This document shows positions 17,347 through 24,932 of a stretch of 35,407 bases of DNA, piece after piece (position 1 is the first letter of the stretch; each line of letters begins with the position of its first letter). Below the pieces are notes generated by a model, which worked only from the letters and a program-made list of their open reading frames with translations, was not told the origin of the DNA and made no database searches. The stretch covers positions 1-35,407 of the forward strand of contig JAJQCX010000053.1 in NCBI GenBank assembly GCA_021202495.1, read 5' to 3'. Position numbers and translations under genes: made by a program. The DNA is from Clostridia bacterium (GTDB taxonomy: Bacteria; Bacillota; Clostridia; UMGS1883).

Positions 17347-18131
17347 GCTTCCTCCTTTATGCCGAGCGCCTCAGCCAAAAGCTCCGTGAAGTAAACCACC
17401 GGAAGCTTTTCCTCGCTCGTGCATTTTTCAAGATTGTAGCGGCAAAGGGGACATGCGGTGACGAGCATGTCAGCGCCGTGCGCCGCAGCGTCCGCGTGAA
17501 CAGCGCTGCTCTTTTTGTCCGCCAAGTCGGGAGAATCCATCGTCACATATCCGCCGCAGCACTCGTTGCGCATTGAATAAATGACGGGTGTGGCTCCTAT
17601 CGCGCGGATAAAATCCTCCAATATCTTCGGATTTTCCGCGTCGTCCATCTTCATCGTCGTCGAAGGACGAAGTAAGAGACATCCGTAATACGCGCCAATC
17701 TTTTTGCCCTTCAAGGGGTTTACGACAGCGCTCTTTATTTTGTCAAAGCCGATGACGTCGCGGAGAAGCTCAAGATAGAACATGACCTCCGTTTCGCCGT
17801 TGTAGGGCTCCTCTTTCATGTAGTTATTGACCTTCATCGCGAAATCCGCGTCCGTCTGCATTGCGTGGTTTGTCTGCTTTATCACGTTATGACAGGCGGA
17901 GCAGGCGGTAACGAGGATTTGCCCCTTGTCCTTTGCCGCCTTGAGCGCGCGCACGGAGGAGAGCTTTGTCGCAATCTCGTCCTTCGCCGACGAAAAAACG
18001 CCGCCGCAGCACTGCCAGTTTTCGATTTCCTCCAACGTCACACCCAGCTTTTCAGCCGAAAGACGCGCGTATTTGTCAAGCTCCTTTGCCTTCGTTTTTA
18101 ATGTACAGCCCGGGAAATAGCTGACTACCAT
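17343..18131 (-). CDS. hdrB: HdrB-like CCG-domain protein
   Basis: YFPGCTLKTKA...WQCCGGVFSS...TACSACHN and GCLLLRP...NECCGGYVT...TACPLCRYN: both CCG motifs present. Confidence 0.87.
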   Translation of the reverse strand: MVVSYFPGCTLKTKAKELDKYARLSAEKLGVTLEEIENWQCCGGVFSSAKDEIATKLSSVRALKAAKDKGQILVTACSACHNVIKQTNHAMQTDADFAMKVNNYMKEEPYNGETEVMFYLELLRDVIGFDKIKSAVVNPLKGKKIGAYYGCLLLRPSTTMKMDDAENPKILEDFIRAIGATPVIYSMRNECCGGYVTMDSPDLADKKSSAVHADAAAHGADMLVTACPLCRYNLEKCTSEEKLPVVYFTELLAEALGIKEEA

Positions 18132-18213
18132 ATTTTGCTCCTTGCCTTTCTGCCCGCGTATTTTTAAAGCCTCTCTCCGTATGCGGGCCTGCGGAGGAAT
18201 TGTTTATATTAAG

Positions 18214-18339
18214 ATTGCTTGCCGAACTGACGGCGAGCAATTGCCTCCCCACGTCGCGCGAAGCGCGTAAGAGGGGAGGGGGACCGCCCACGCTTTGCGC
18301 GGGTGGTGGTGGGGTCACAAATTCCGCTCTGCGGAATTT
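18214..18339. repeat. String of hairpins between fumC and hdrB
   Basis: ATTGCTTGCCG/CGGCGAGCAAT; CCTCCCC[CGCGC gaa GCGCG]GGGGAGG; AAATTCCGC tct GCGGAATTT. Confidence 0.7.
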
Positions 18340-18348
18340 GCTCCTATT

Positions 18349-19728
18349 TTAAACCATCTCTTCCGGATGGAAAACCTCGTCAAATCTTTCGGGTGTCAAA
18401 AAGCCCAGCTCAACGCACGCTTCCTTGAGCGAAATGTTGTCCTTGAACGCCTTTTTCGCCGTCTTAGCCGCGTTTTCGTAGCCGATGTATGGGTTGAGCG
18501 CCGTGACGAGCATGAGCGAATTGTGAAGATTGTGGTGCATCTTCTCCTTGTCCGCCGTTATGCCCGAAGCGCATTTTTTGTCAAACGAAACGATCGCCTC
18601 GCTCAAAAGCCTTACCGACTGCAGGAAGTTGTATGCGCAGACCGGCATGAATACGTTGAGCTCAAAGTTGCCCTGAGATGCCGCCATGCCGACAGCGACG
18701 TCGTTGCCGATTACCTGCACCGCAACCATCGTCACAGCTTCGCACTGTGTCGGGTTTACCTTGCCCGGCATTATCGAGCTGCCCGGCTCGTTTTCGGGAA
18801 TGTGTATCTCTCCCAAGCCGTCGCGCGGACCTGATGCGAGCCAGCGGACGTCGTTTGCTATCTTCATCATGTCGCAAGCGAGCGCCTTCACAGCGCCGTG
18901 CGCAAAGACAATTTCATCCTTGCTGGTGAGTGCGTGGAACTTGTTTTCTGCCGTCACAAATTCCTTGCCGGTCAAGCTTGATACAGCCTTGGCAACCTTT
19001 ACGTCAAAGCCCTTGGGCGCGTTGAGACCCGTGCCGACAGCCGTGCCGCCCAATGCGAGCGCGCGGAGCGGTTTGAGCGAAAGCTCAATTAACTCCTTGT
19101 CCTTTTCAAGGCTCGCCCTCCAGCCGCTTATCTCCTGGCTGAATTTAATCGGCGTCGCGTCCTGCAAATGCGTTCTGCCGCTCTTGACGATGCCCTCGTT
19201 TTCTTCTTCCAAGCGTTTAAACGTCGCGATAAGCTCGTCAACCGCGGGAATGAGCTTGTCTTCAAGCGCGCACACCGCCGAGATGTGCATTGCGGTGGGG
19301 AATGTGTCGTTTGACGACTGGCTCATGTTGATGTCGTCGTTGGGGTGCAGAAGATGCGGCGTGCCCGCAATTTCGCTCGCGCGGTTTGCAATGACCTCGT
19401 TTGCGTTCATGTTTGACTGCGTACCCGAACCCGTCTGCCATACAACAAGCGGAAAATGGTCGTTGAGCTTGCCTGCGATAACCTCGTCGCACGCCTGCTC
19501 GATGGCGGAGAGCTTTTCATCCGTCATTTTTTCGGGTTTCAAAGAATGGTTCGCGATTGCCGCCGCCTTTTTCAAAACGCCGAACGCATATGTTATCTCG
19601 CGCGGCATTGTTTCGATTCCGACGCCGATTTCAAAGTTTTCGTGGCTGCGCTGTGTCTGTGCGCCCCAATAGCTGTCCTTCGGCACCTTCATTTCGCCCA
19701 TTGAATCGTGTTCTATGCGGTATTCCAT
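18349..19728 (-). CDS. fumC: Class II fumarate hydratase
   Basis: MGEMKVPKDSYWGAQTQRS...GSGTQSNMNANEVIANRA...SSNDTFPTAMHI...GSSIMPGKVNPTQCEAV. Confidence 0.92.
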   Translation of the reverse strand: MEYRIEHDSMGEMKVPKDSYWGAQTQRSHENFEIGVGIETMPREITYAFGVLKKAAAIANHSLKPEKMTDEKLSAIEQACDEVIAGKLNDHFPLVVWQTGSGTQSNMNANEVIANRASEIAGTPHLLHPNDDINMSQSSNDTFPTAMHISAVCALEDKLIPAVDELIATFKRLEEENEGIVKSGRTHLQDATPIKFSQEISGWRASLEKDKELIELSLKPLRALALGGTAVGTGLNAPKGFDVKVAKAVSSLTGKEFVTAENKFHALTSKDEIVFAHGAVKALACDMMKIANDVRWLASGPRDGLGEIHIPENEPGSSIMPGKVNPTQCEAVTMVAVQVIGNDVAVGMAASQGNFELNVFMPVCAYNFLQSVRLLSEAIVSFDKKCASGITADKEKMHHNLHNSLMLVTALNPYIGYENAAKTAKKAFKDNISLKEACVELGFLTPERFDEVFHPEEMV

Positions 19729-19746
19729 TTGTATTGCTCCTTCTCA

Positions 19747-20691
19747 TCAGAATGACAATCCGTTTATAACTTCTTTCAACGCGTCCGCGCTCTTTTGCAG
19801 TTGTGCGCGCTCCTCGTCCGTTATCGGCATGAGAATTTTGTTGCGGACGCCTGTGTTGTTGACTGCGCAAAGCACGCTCAGGCACACGTCGTCGATTCCG
19901 TACTCGCCGTGCATCATGGTGGAAATCATCATCGTCGTGTCGATGGGATTCAAGAGGCACTTGCAGATGTGCGCCACGCTCATCGAAACTGCGTAGAACG
20001 TCGCGCCCTTGCGCGCGATAACCTTTGAGCCGGACTTCTTCACAAAATCTGTAACCTCTTCTTTATTGAGCGGGGGATATACAGCGCCCTTGCCCGAAAC
20101 GGAATTGGGATAATCCTCAAGCGGTATGTTTGAAATGTTTGCAACCGACCACGGAATAAAGCTCGAATCGCCGTGCTCGCCCATTACATATGCGTGAACG
20201 TTCTTCTGGCTCACGTCGTAGTGGTCGGAAAGACATGCTCTGAGGCGCGATGTGTCCAAAATTGTGCCCGAACCGATAATCTGATTTTCCGGCAAATCGG
20301 AGCACTTGCAGAATGTGTACGTCAAAATGTCCACCGGGTTTGAAACGATGATGTACTTCGCACTCGGTGCGTACTTTGTGATCTGCGGGATAATCTCCTT
20401 TGTGATGTTTACGTTAGTCTGAGCCAGTTCAAGACGCGACTGACCCGCCTTTCTCGGAAGACCCGATGTGATAACGACAATGTCCGAGCCTACGGCGTCG
20501 GGATAGTCGCCCGCATAGATTGTGCACGGATAGCAGAACGGAACGCCCTGAACAATGTCGAGCGCTTCGCCCAGCGCCTTTTCTCTGTTGATGTCGATAA
20601 GTACGATCTCATTTGCCACGCCGTTGATTGCGGTTGTGTAGGCGATGGTAGCTCCGACGCTGCCCGCGCCGATGATGGTTATTTTACTCAT
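19747..20691 (-). CDS. mdh: LDH-like malate dehydrogenase
   Basis: KITIIGAGSVGATIAYT...ITSGLPRKAGQSRLELAQTN (Arg at the LDH Gln102 position)...GEHGDSSFIPWS. Confidence 0.75.
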   Translation of the reverse strand: MSKITIIGAGSVGATIAYTTAINGVANEIVLIDINREKALGEALDIVQGVPFCYPCTIYAGDYPDAVGSDIVVITSGLPRKAGQSRLELAQTNVNITKEIIPQITKYAPSAKYIIVSNPVDILTYTFCKCSDLPENQIIGSGTILDTSRLRACLSDHYDVSQKNVHAYVMGEHGDSSFIPWSVANISNIPLEDYPNSVSGKGAVYPPLNKEEVTDFVKKSGSKVIARKGATFYAVSMSVAHICKCLLNPIDTTMMISTMMHGEYGIDDVCLSVLCAVNNTGVRNKILMPITDEERAQLQKSADALKEVINGLSF

Positions 20692-20739
20692 AAATCAACA
20701 CTCCTCTACGTTTTTCTCATTTGATAGATTTTTGTCGTA

Positions 20740-20781
20740 TTGATACTATCAAGATTATATCAGAATTTGACGAAAAATCAA
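20740..20781 (-). promoter_or_regulatory. Promoter with overlapping palindromic operator for mdh-fumC-hdr-flx-frd locus
   Basis: Minus strand TTGATT(20781-20776) -16 bp- TATAAT(20759-20754), followed by TTGATAGTATCAA palindrome. Confidence 0.55.
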
Positions 20782-20816
20782 CATAAATCTATCACATGTA
20801 TTTGGTTTTGCGAAAA

Positions 20817-21466
20817 TTATTCTTCAATTTCATTTTTTGCCGTGCTTTCGCGGTGCAGCTCGCCCGAAAGTACCGCAAGCCTTAACGCAAGGTTTTCGTT
20901 TTGCACAAGCGTGTCGTCGGGAACCTTTAACCGCTCGGGCGCAAAATTCCATATCGCGCGTATCCCCGCGCCCGTCATTTCGTCGCACACCTTTTGCGCC
21001 GCCGCAGCGGGCACCGTAATAATGCCTATCTTAATGTCTTCTCTTTTGACAAACTCGCCAAATTCCGCCATCGGCAGCACTCTTTTGCCGCTTTCCGTCA
21101 TGCCGACCTTCGCGTCGTCCGAGTCGAACGCCGCCACAATCTCCGCCGCATAGTCGCTAAAGCCCTCGTAATAGTAAAGCGCGCGCCCCAGCTTTCCCGC
21201 GCCGACGATTACCGCGCGGCTCACGCTGTCAAAGCCCATAAAGCGCTCCAAATGACCGATGAGTTCGCCTATTTCATATCCCGTCCGCGGCTTTCCCGCG
21301 CCGCTCACCGCGCCGAGGTCCTTTCTCACCTGCACCTCGCCGTAGCCCAGCGCCTTCGCCAGCGCCGTCGCGGAAATGTTTTTTTACCTGTCTCCGCCGC
21401 GTTTTTCAAAAACCGCAGATAAATCGGCAGCCTTCCTATAGCCGCGCCGGACAGAGCCTGTTTCAC
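20817..21466 (-). pseudogene. rex: Redox-sensing repressor Rex, split by a -1 frameshift in an A7 run
   Basis: GTG start with AAGGAGGG: VKQALSGAAIGRLPIYLRFLKNAAETGKK / (NISATALAKALGYGEV)QVRKDLGAVSGAGKPRTGYEIGELI...; frames join only if one A is added at 21379-21385. Confidence 0.8.
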
Positions 21467-21543
21467 AGTCGTATCCCTCCTTCCCCAATTTTCGTGCTTT
21501 ACTATTGTAGCACAATTTTTTGCGACAATCAAATGTAAATGTC

Positions 21544-21571
21544 GTATATCGATATATATTTATCGATATAC
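21544..21571. promoter_or_regulatory. AT-rich palindrome between lysR and rex
   Basis: GTATATCGA tatatattta TCGATATAC, 9-bp perfect arms. Confidence 0.5.
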
Positions 21572-21572
21572 C

Positions 21573-22511
21573 TCAATCGATAAATCCCGTCCATGTTTCG
21601 TCGCGCACTTTTTTTAATTCCTCCAAAAACTCTTTATCGAGCCTTGTCAATTCATATCCGGCGCGGCTGAGCAAAACGTCGCGGTAGCGCCGCGTTTTTT
21701 CGACAATCCTTTTCTGCACGAGCGAATATTTTTCCAAAAAGTCGCGCGGCAGAGGAGAGGAGCACATAAATGTGTCCGAGTTGTGCTCCAAAAGGTCAAA
21801 CTGGCTCGCCCGCTCAAAGAGGAAAATCTTTTTCCTGACCTTGTCCGAAAATTCCGTCCTTTTTACGTCAATCGACGGCACGCTCGGCACATAAGGGTCG
21901 GCATAGGCAAGCTCGGTGTAATCGTAAAGCTCGCGCAGCGACACCGCGTCCTTTCCCGCAAGCGGATGATTTTCGCTCATCACGATAACCCGCTCAAAAT
22001 CCTTTATCAATTCGTATGATAAGCTCTTGTCCTTCGCCATTTTTTGAAAATATACGTCGTATTCCGACGCGTAGCGCACAATCGCAAGGCGGCATTCCGA
22101 ATTTAAAATGTTATTTATCGCGCGCATGGAATTTGTCTCACGATAGTAAAGCTCGCTTTCGCACTCGGGATCCGTTTTTTGCGCAAATCGCTCAAATGCG
22201 CGCGCAATGTAGCTCACTCTCGGCGCGGAGAGGGAAAAGCGCAAAACGTCGCGGCGCTCGGATTTATAAAATTCCTCTAATTCCTCCATCTGCCCCAGCA
22301 GCTTTTTCCCGCGCTTTATAAATTCCTCGCCTTCCTCCGTCACAACCATGCCCTTGGGCGTGCGCGAAAAGACGGCAAAGCCCAATTCCTCCTCAAATTC
22401 CTTCACCGCACGGCTCAAATTGGGCTGATTCATGCAAAGCTTTTCCGCTGCTTTCTTTACGGACCCCGCGTCCGCCACCGCCGCAACGTATTTCAAATGC
22501 TGCATATTCAT
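21573..22511 (-). CDS. LysR family transcriptional regulator
   Basis: MNMQHLKYVAAVADAGSVKKAAEKLCMNQPNLSRAVKEFEEELGFAVFSRTPKGMVVTEEGEEFI. Confidence 0.87.
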   Translation of the reverse strand: MNMQHLKYVAAVADAGSVKKAAEKLCMNQPNLSRAVKEFEEELGFAVFSRTPKGMVVTEEGEEFIKRGKKLLGQMEELEEFYKSERRDVLRFSLSAPRVSYIARAFERFAQKTDPECESELYYRETNSMRAINNILNSECRLAIVRYASEYDVYFQKMAKDKSLSYELIKDFERVIVMSENHPLAGKDAVSLRELYDYTELAYADPYVPSVPSIDVKRTEFSDKVRKKIFLFERASQFDLLEHNSDTFMCSSPLPRDFLEKYSLVQKRIVEKTRRYRDVLLSRAGYELTRLDKEFLEELKKVRDETWTGFID

Positions 22512-22640
22512 TCCGCCGCCCCCAATCCCTAAAGTATCTCTACATTATATATGTTTATTATACGATAAATTCCGCTCAAAAGCAAGAACATAAAAACGGC
22601 GCGGGCAGCGGCATTTAATTTGTATTTTTCGCCGTCTTAG

Positions 22641-22700
22641 TTGTAGGGGCGCCCGCTTGTCCCCGCCCGGCAATGCGCAGCATTGCATTGCCCCATTGAG
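22641..22700. repeat. GC-rich TTGTAGGGGC... dispersed repeat copy plus adjacent GCAATGC/GCATTGC hairpin
   Basis: ttgtaggggcgcccgcttgtccccgcccgg; related to inverted copies at 27465-27509 and 27549-27595. Confidence 0.55.
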
Positions 22701-22735
22701 GCAATCACCGGCGTCAAATTAACGTATCAAACAAA

Positions 22736-22760
22736 CGGCGCGGGGCAAATCCCCGCGCCG
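22736..22760 (-). terminator. Terminator of the secreted-protein gene
   Basis: CGGCGCGGGG caaat CCCCGCGCCG, perfect 10-bp stem just after the stop codon. Confidence 0.7.
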
Positions 22761-22770
22761 CGTAAAAAGC

Positions 22771-23751
22771 TTATTTAGCATATCCCGCGTATATCACAAC
22801 GTCCGTCACCTTGCTTGCCGAGTCGGCGGTTGTTTTCACGAACACATACCGCGGATTTGATGCGGAATATATTATATCCTCAAAGCTTCCCTTTTCAACA
22901 GTTATGCCGCTGCTCGTCTTTGTGACGAGCGTGTAACTGCAATAGCTTGTCGGCGCATAGAGTATTTCCGCTTCAAATTCGCCGCTTTCCAATTCGTCAA
23001 GGGTTTCGCATATGCAGAAATACGACGACGTTTTTGCGGCGACCCAACCGCCCGCAACGTTCACACACTTGTCGCTCGGCGTGTCGGAAATGCTGCCTCC
23101 GTCGCCCGAAACTTCTCCCAAGCTTGTTTTTGTCGCGTTAAATAAAACAGCAATATTTTCGGCGTAATTTCCGTTTTCCTCATATACGATAACATTTCCC
23201 GCGGCAATTGTTTCGCTCAATGCCATATCCTCCGCGCTGTCGGGATTTACGATGATTGAGGTTGAAGCTCCGTTAATCATGCCCGTAATCTTGTAGCTGT
23301 CCTTGCCGTCCGCCAGCGTCATGGCGTTTCTTGTAACAACCATCACCGACGCTTCCGCGTCGGAGCGCGTCGCTTCGGCATCTGTGAGCGAGGTGATTTT
23401 TTGAGAAAGAACGTCCGCAAGCGGCTCTGTTTCCCTCCATAAAAATGCCGTCACAATGTCACCGTTTTCCGTGCCCTTTGGCAGATTTATTTCAGCACAA
23501 GCCCTATCGTCCGCCGCAATGCTCAAATTTTCCGAAACAACACCCTTTACAATCCCTTCATCGTCCGAAACGGCAAGATATATAGTGCTGTCAATGTCAT
23601 TTTCACTCATATTACCCGCTTCGATTTGACACACTCCGCCGCTCGTAATCTCTGAAATGTCAAGATAACAATAACTTGCCGCACCGCACGGCATTGCCGC
23701 GAAAATCAGCGTCCATGCCAAAAACAGCGCACAAAACTTTTTTCCGTGCAT
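22771..23751 (-). CDS. Hypothetical secreted protein
   Basis: Signal-peptide-like MHGKKFCALFLAWTLIFAAMPCGAAS; no family recognised. Confidence 0.6.
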   Translation of the reverse strand: MHGKKFCALFLAWTLIFAAMPCGAASYCYLDISEITSGGVCQIEAGNMSENDIDSTIYLAVSDDEGIVKGVVSENLSIAADDRACAEINLPKGTENGDIVTAFLWRETEPLADVLSQKITSLTDAEATRSDAEASVMVVTRNAMTLADGKDSYKITGMINGASTSIIVNPDSAEDMALSETIAAGNVIVYEENGNYAENIAVLFNATKTSLGEVSGDGGSISDTPSDKCVNVAGGWVAAKTSSYFCICETLDELESGEFEAEILYAPTSYCSYTLVTKTSSGITVEKGSFEDIIYSASNPRYVFVKTTADSASKVTDVVIYAGYAK

Positions 23752-23813
23752 ATGAAATCCTCTCCCAATATGAAAATCCCGAACGGTTCTCGCTCGGGAT
23801 TCCCTCTTTTTGC

Positions 23814-24452
23814 TTAGCCTCGTACTTCTTTTACAATCTGCACAGCCTCCGCGACAAGCTCGGTTATCTTCGCAAAATCGCCCGCCTTAACAAGGTCGCC
23901 CTTTACCATCCAGCTTCCGCCGCAGGCAAGGATCCTGTCATATGCGAGATAGTCGCGCACATTGTTCTGATTTATGCCGCCCGTGGGCATAAATTTAACG
24001 CTCGTGTAGGGAGCCGCCATCGCCTTAATCATCTTAAGACCGCCCGCCTGCTCCGCCGGGAAGAACTTTACAACATCGAGCCCGTTTTCAAGAGCCTGCT
24101 CAACGTCGGAGGGGTTCGCCGTGCCGGGCATAATTAAAATGCCCTTTTCAACGCAGTATTTTACAATTCTCGGATTGAGCCCCGGACTTACGATGAATTT
24201 CGCACCCGCGTTTACCGCGCGGTCAACCTGCTCCGTCGTCAAAACCGTGCCCGCGCCCACAAGCATATCCGGGAATTTTTCCGTCATTATTTTTATCGAT
24301 TCCTCAGCCGCGTCGGTTCTGAACGTAACCTCCGCGCACGGAAGTCCCCCGTCGCACAGCGCCTTGCCCAAAGGCTCCGCGTCCTTCGCGTCGTTAAGCA
24401 CAACCACCGGCACAATGCCCATCTCGCCGATTTGTTCCAATACCTTGTTCAT
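23814..24452 (-). CDS. eda: 2-dehydro-3-deoxyphosphogluconate (KDPG)/KHG aldolase
   Basis: GIVPVVVLNDAKDAEPLGKALCDGGLPCAEVTFRTDAAEESI...VGAGTVLTTEQV...FFPAEQAGG...FMPTGGI. Confidence 0.92.
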   Translation of the reverse strand: MNKVLEQIGEMGIVPVVVLNDAKDAEPLGKALCDGGLPCAEVTFRTDAAEESIKIMTEKFPDMLVGAGTVLTTEQVDRAVNAGAKFIVSPGLNPRIVKYCVEKGILIMPGTANPSDVEQALENGLDVVKFFPAEQAGGLKMIKAMAAPYTSVKFMPTGGINQNNVRDYLAYDRILACGGSWMVKGDLVKAGDFAKITELVAEAVQIVKEVRG

Positions 24453-24562
24453 ACTATCCTCTCCTAAATAAAATAATCTTACATATATAATAGTATAAAA
24501 CGCACACTTTTTCAAGAGGGAAATGAAAAATAAGGTTAAAAATTGAAAAGGGAATTTTACTA

Positions 24563-24591
24563 TTGACAAACTTTATGGCGAACGGTATAAT
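24563..24591 (+). promoter_or_regulatory. Perfect consensus promoter for short RNA
   Basis: TTGACA (24563-24568) - 17 bp - TATAAT (24586-24591). Confidence 0.8.
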
Positions 24592-24598
24592 AAATATA

Positions 24599-24680
24599 GA
24601 AAAGGCAAGACCTCAAACGGTTATGCCAAAGAGTATTTTATCAAAATAACGCACTCATTGGTGGGGGGCGTTATTTTTTT
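24599..24680 (+). ncRNA. Candidate antitoxin small RNA, ~80 nt
   Basis: Starts about 7 nt after the consensus promoter and ends at AAAATAACGC...GCGTTATTTTTTT hairpin; antisense to the 3' end of the 22-aa ORF. Confidence 0.55.
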
Positions 24681-24739
24681 ACGGAATTTAACAATAACAA
24701 AAGAACAATCAAAAATAAAATCATTCCTTCGTATTCCAT
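24671..24739 (-). CDS. Candidate type I toxin, 22-aa hydrophobic peptide (holin-like toxin style)
   Basis: aaaGGAGGTGatgact-ATG; MEYEGMILFLIVLLLLLNSVKK*; below ORF-track cutoff. Confidence 0.6.
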   Translation of the reverse strand: MEYEGMILFLIVLLLLLNSVKK

Positions 24740-24834
24740 AGTCATCACCTCCTTTCATTGATTATGGAGATGATGGCATAACCGCCCTTAACTGTTTAGT
24801 CTTGCCCTTTTGCCGAAGTTCATCGGCGAAAGAT

Positions 24835-24863
24835 ATTATACATTATGTTTTGTCGAATTGCAA
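24835..24863 (-). promoter_or_regulatory. Promoter for toxin mRNA
   Basis: Minus strand TTGCAA -17 bp- TATAAT; predicted RNA would begin at a GCCGA tgaact TCGGC hairpin. Confidence 0.6.
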
Positions 24864-24932
24864 GAAAAACATTGATTATTTGTAGTATAAAAGCGAATCT
24901 TTCTTAAATAAACCAAAAAATTGAAAAACTCT

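Noticed and set aside
18686-19672. 328-aa plus-strand ORF opposite fumC
   Set aside because: Antisense shadow of a highly conserved fumC frame.
21379-21385. Programmed -1 ribosomal frameshift in rex
   Set aside because: The slip codons would be T AAA AAA, which does not give good P-site re-pairing, and no stimulatory structure was evident; indel, sequencing error or transcriptional slippage is preferred.
24601-24807. Interpretation of the inverted arms as a transposon (MITE)
   Set aside because: Each arm is placed just downstream of a good promoter and the interior holds an SD plus ORF and terminator, so a two-transcript regulatory locus explains it better.
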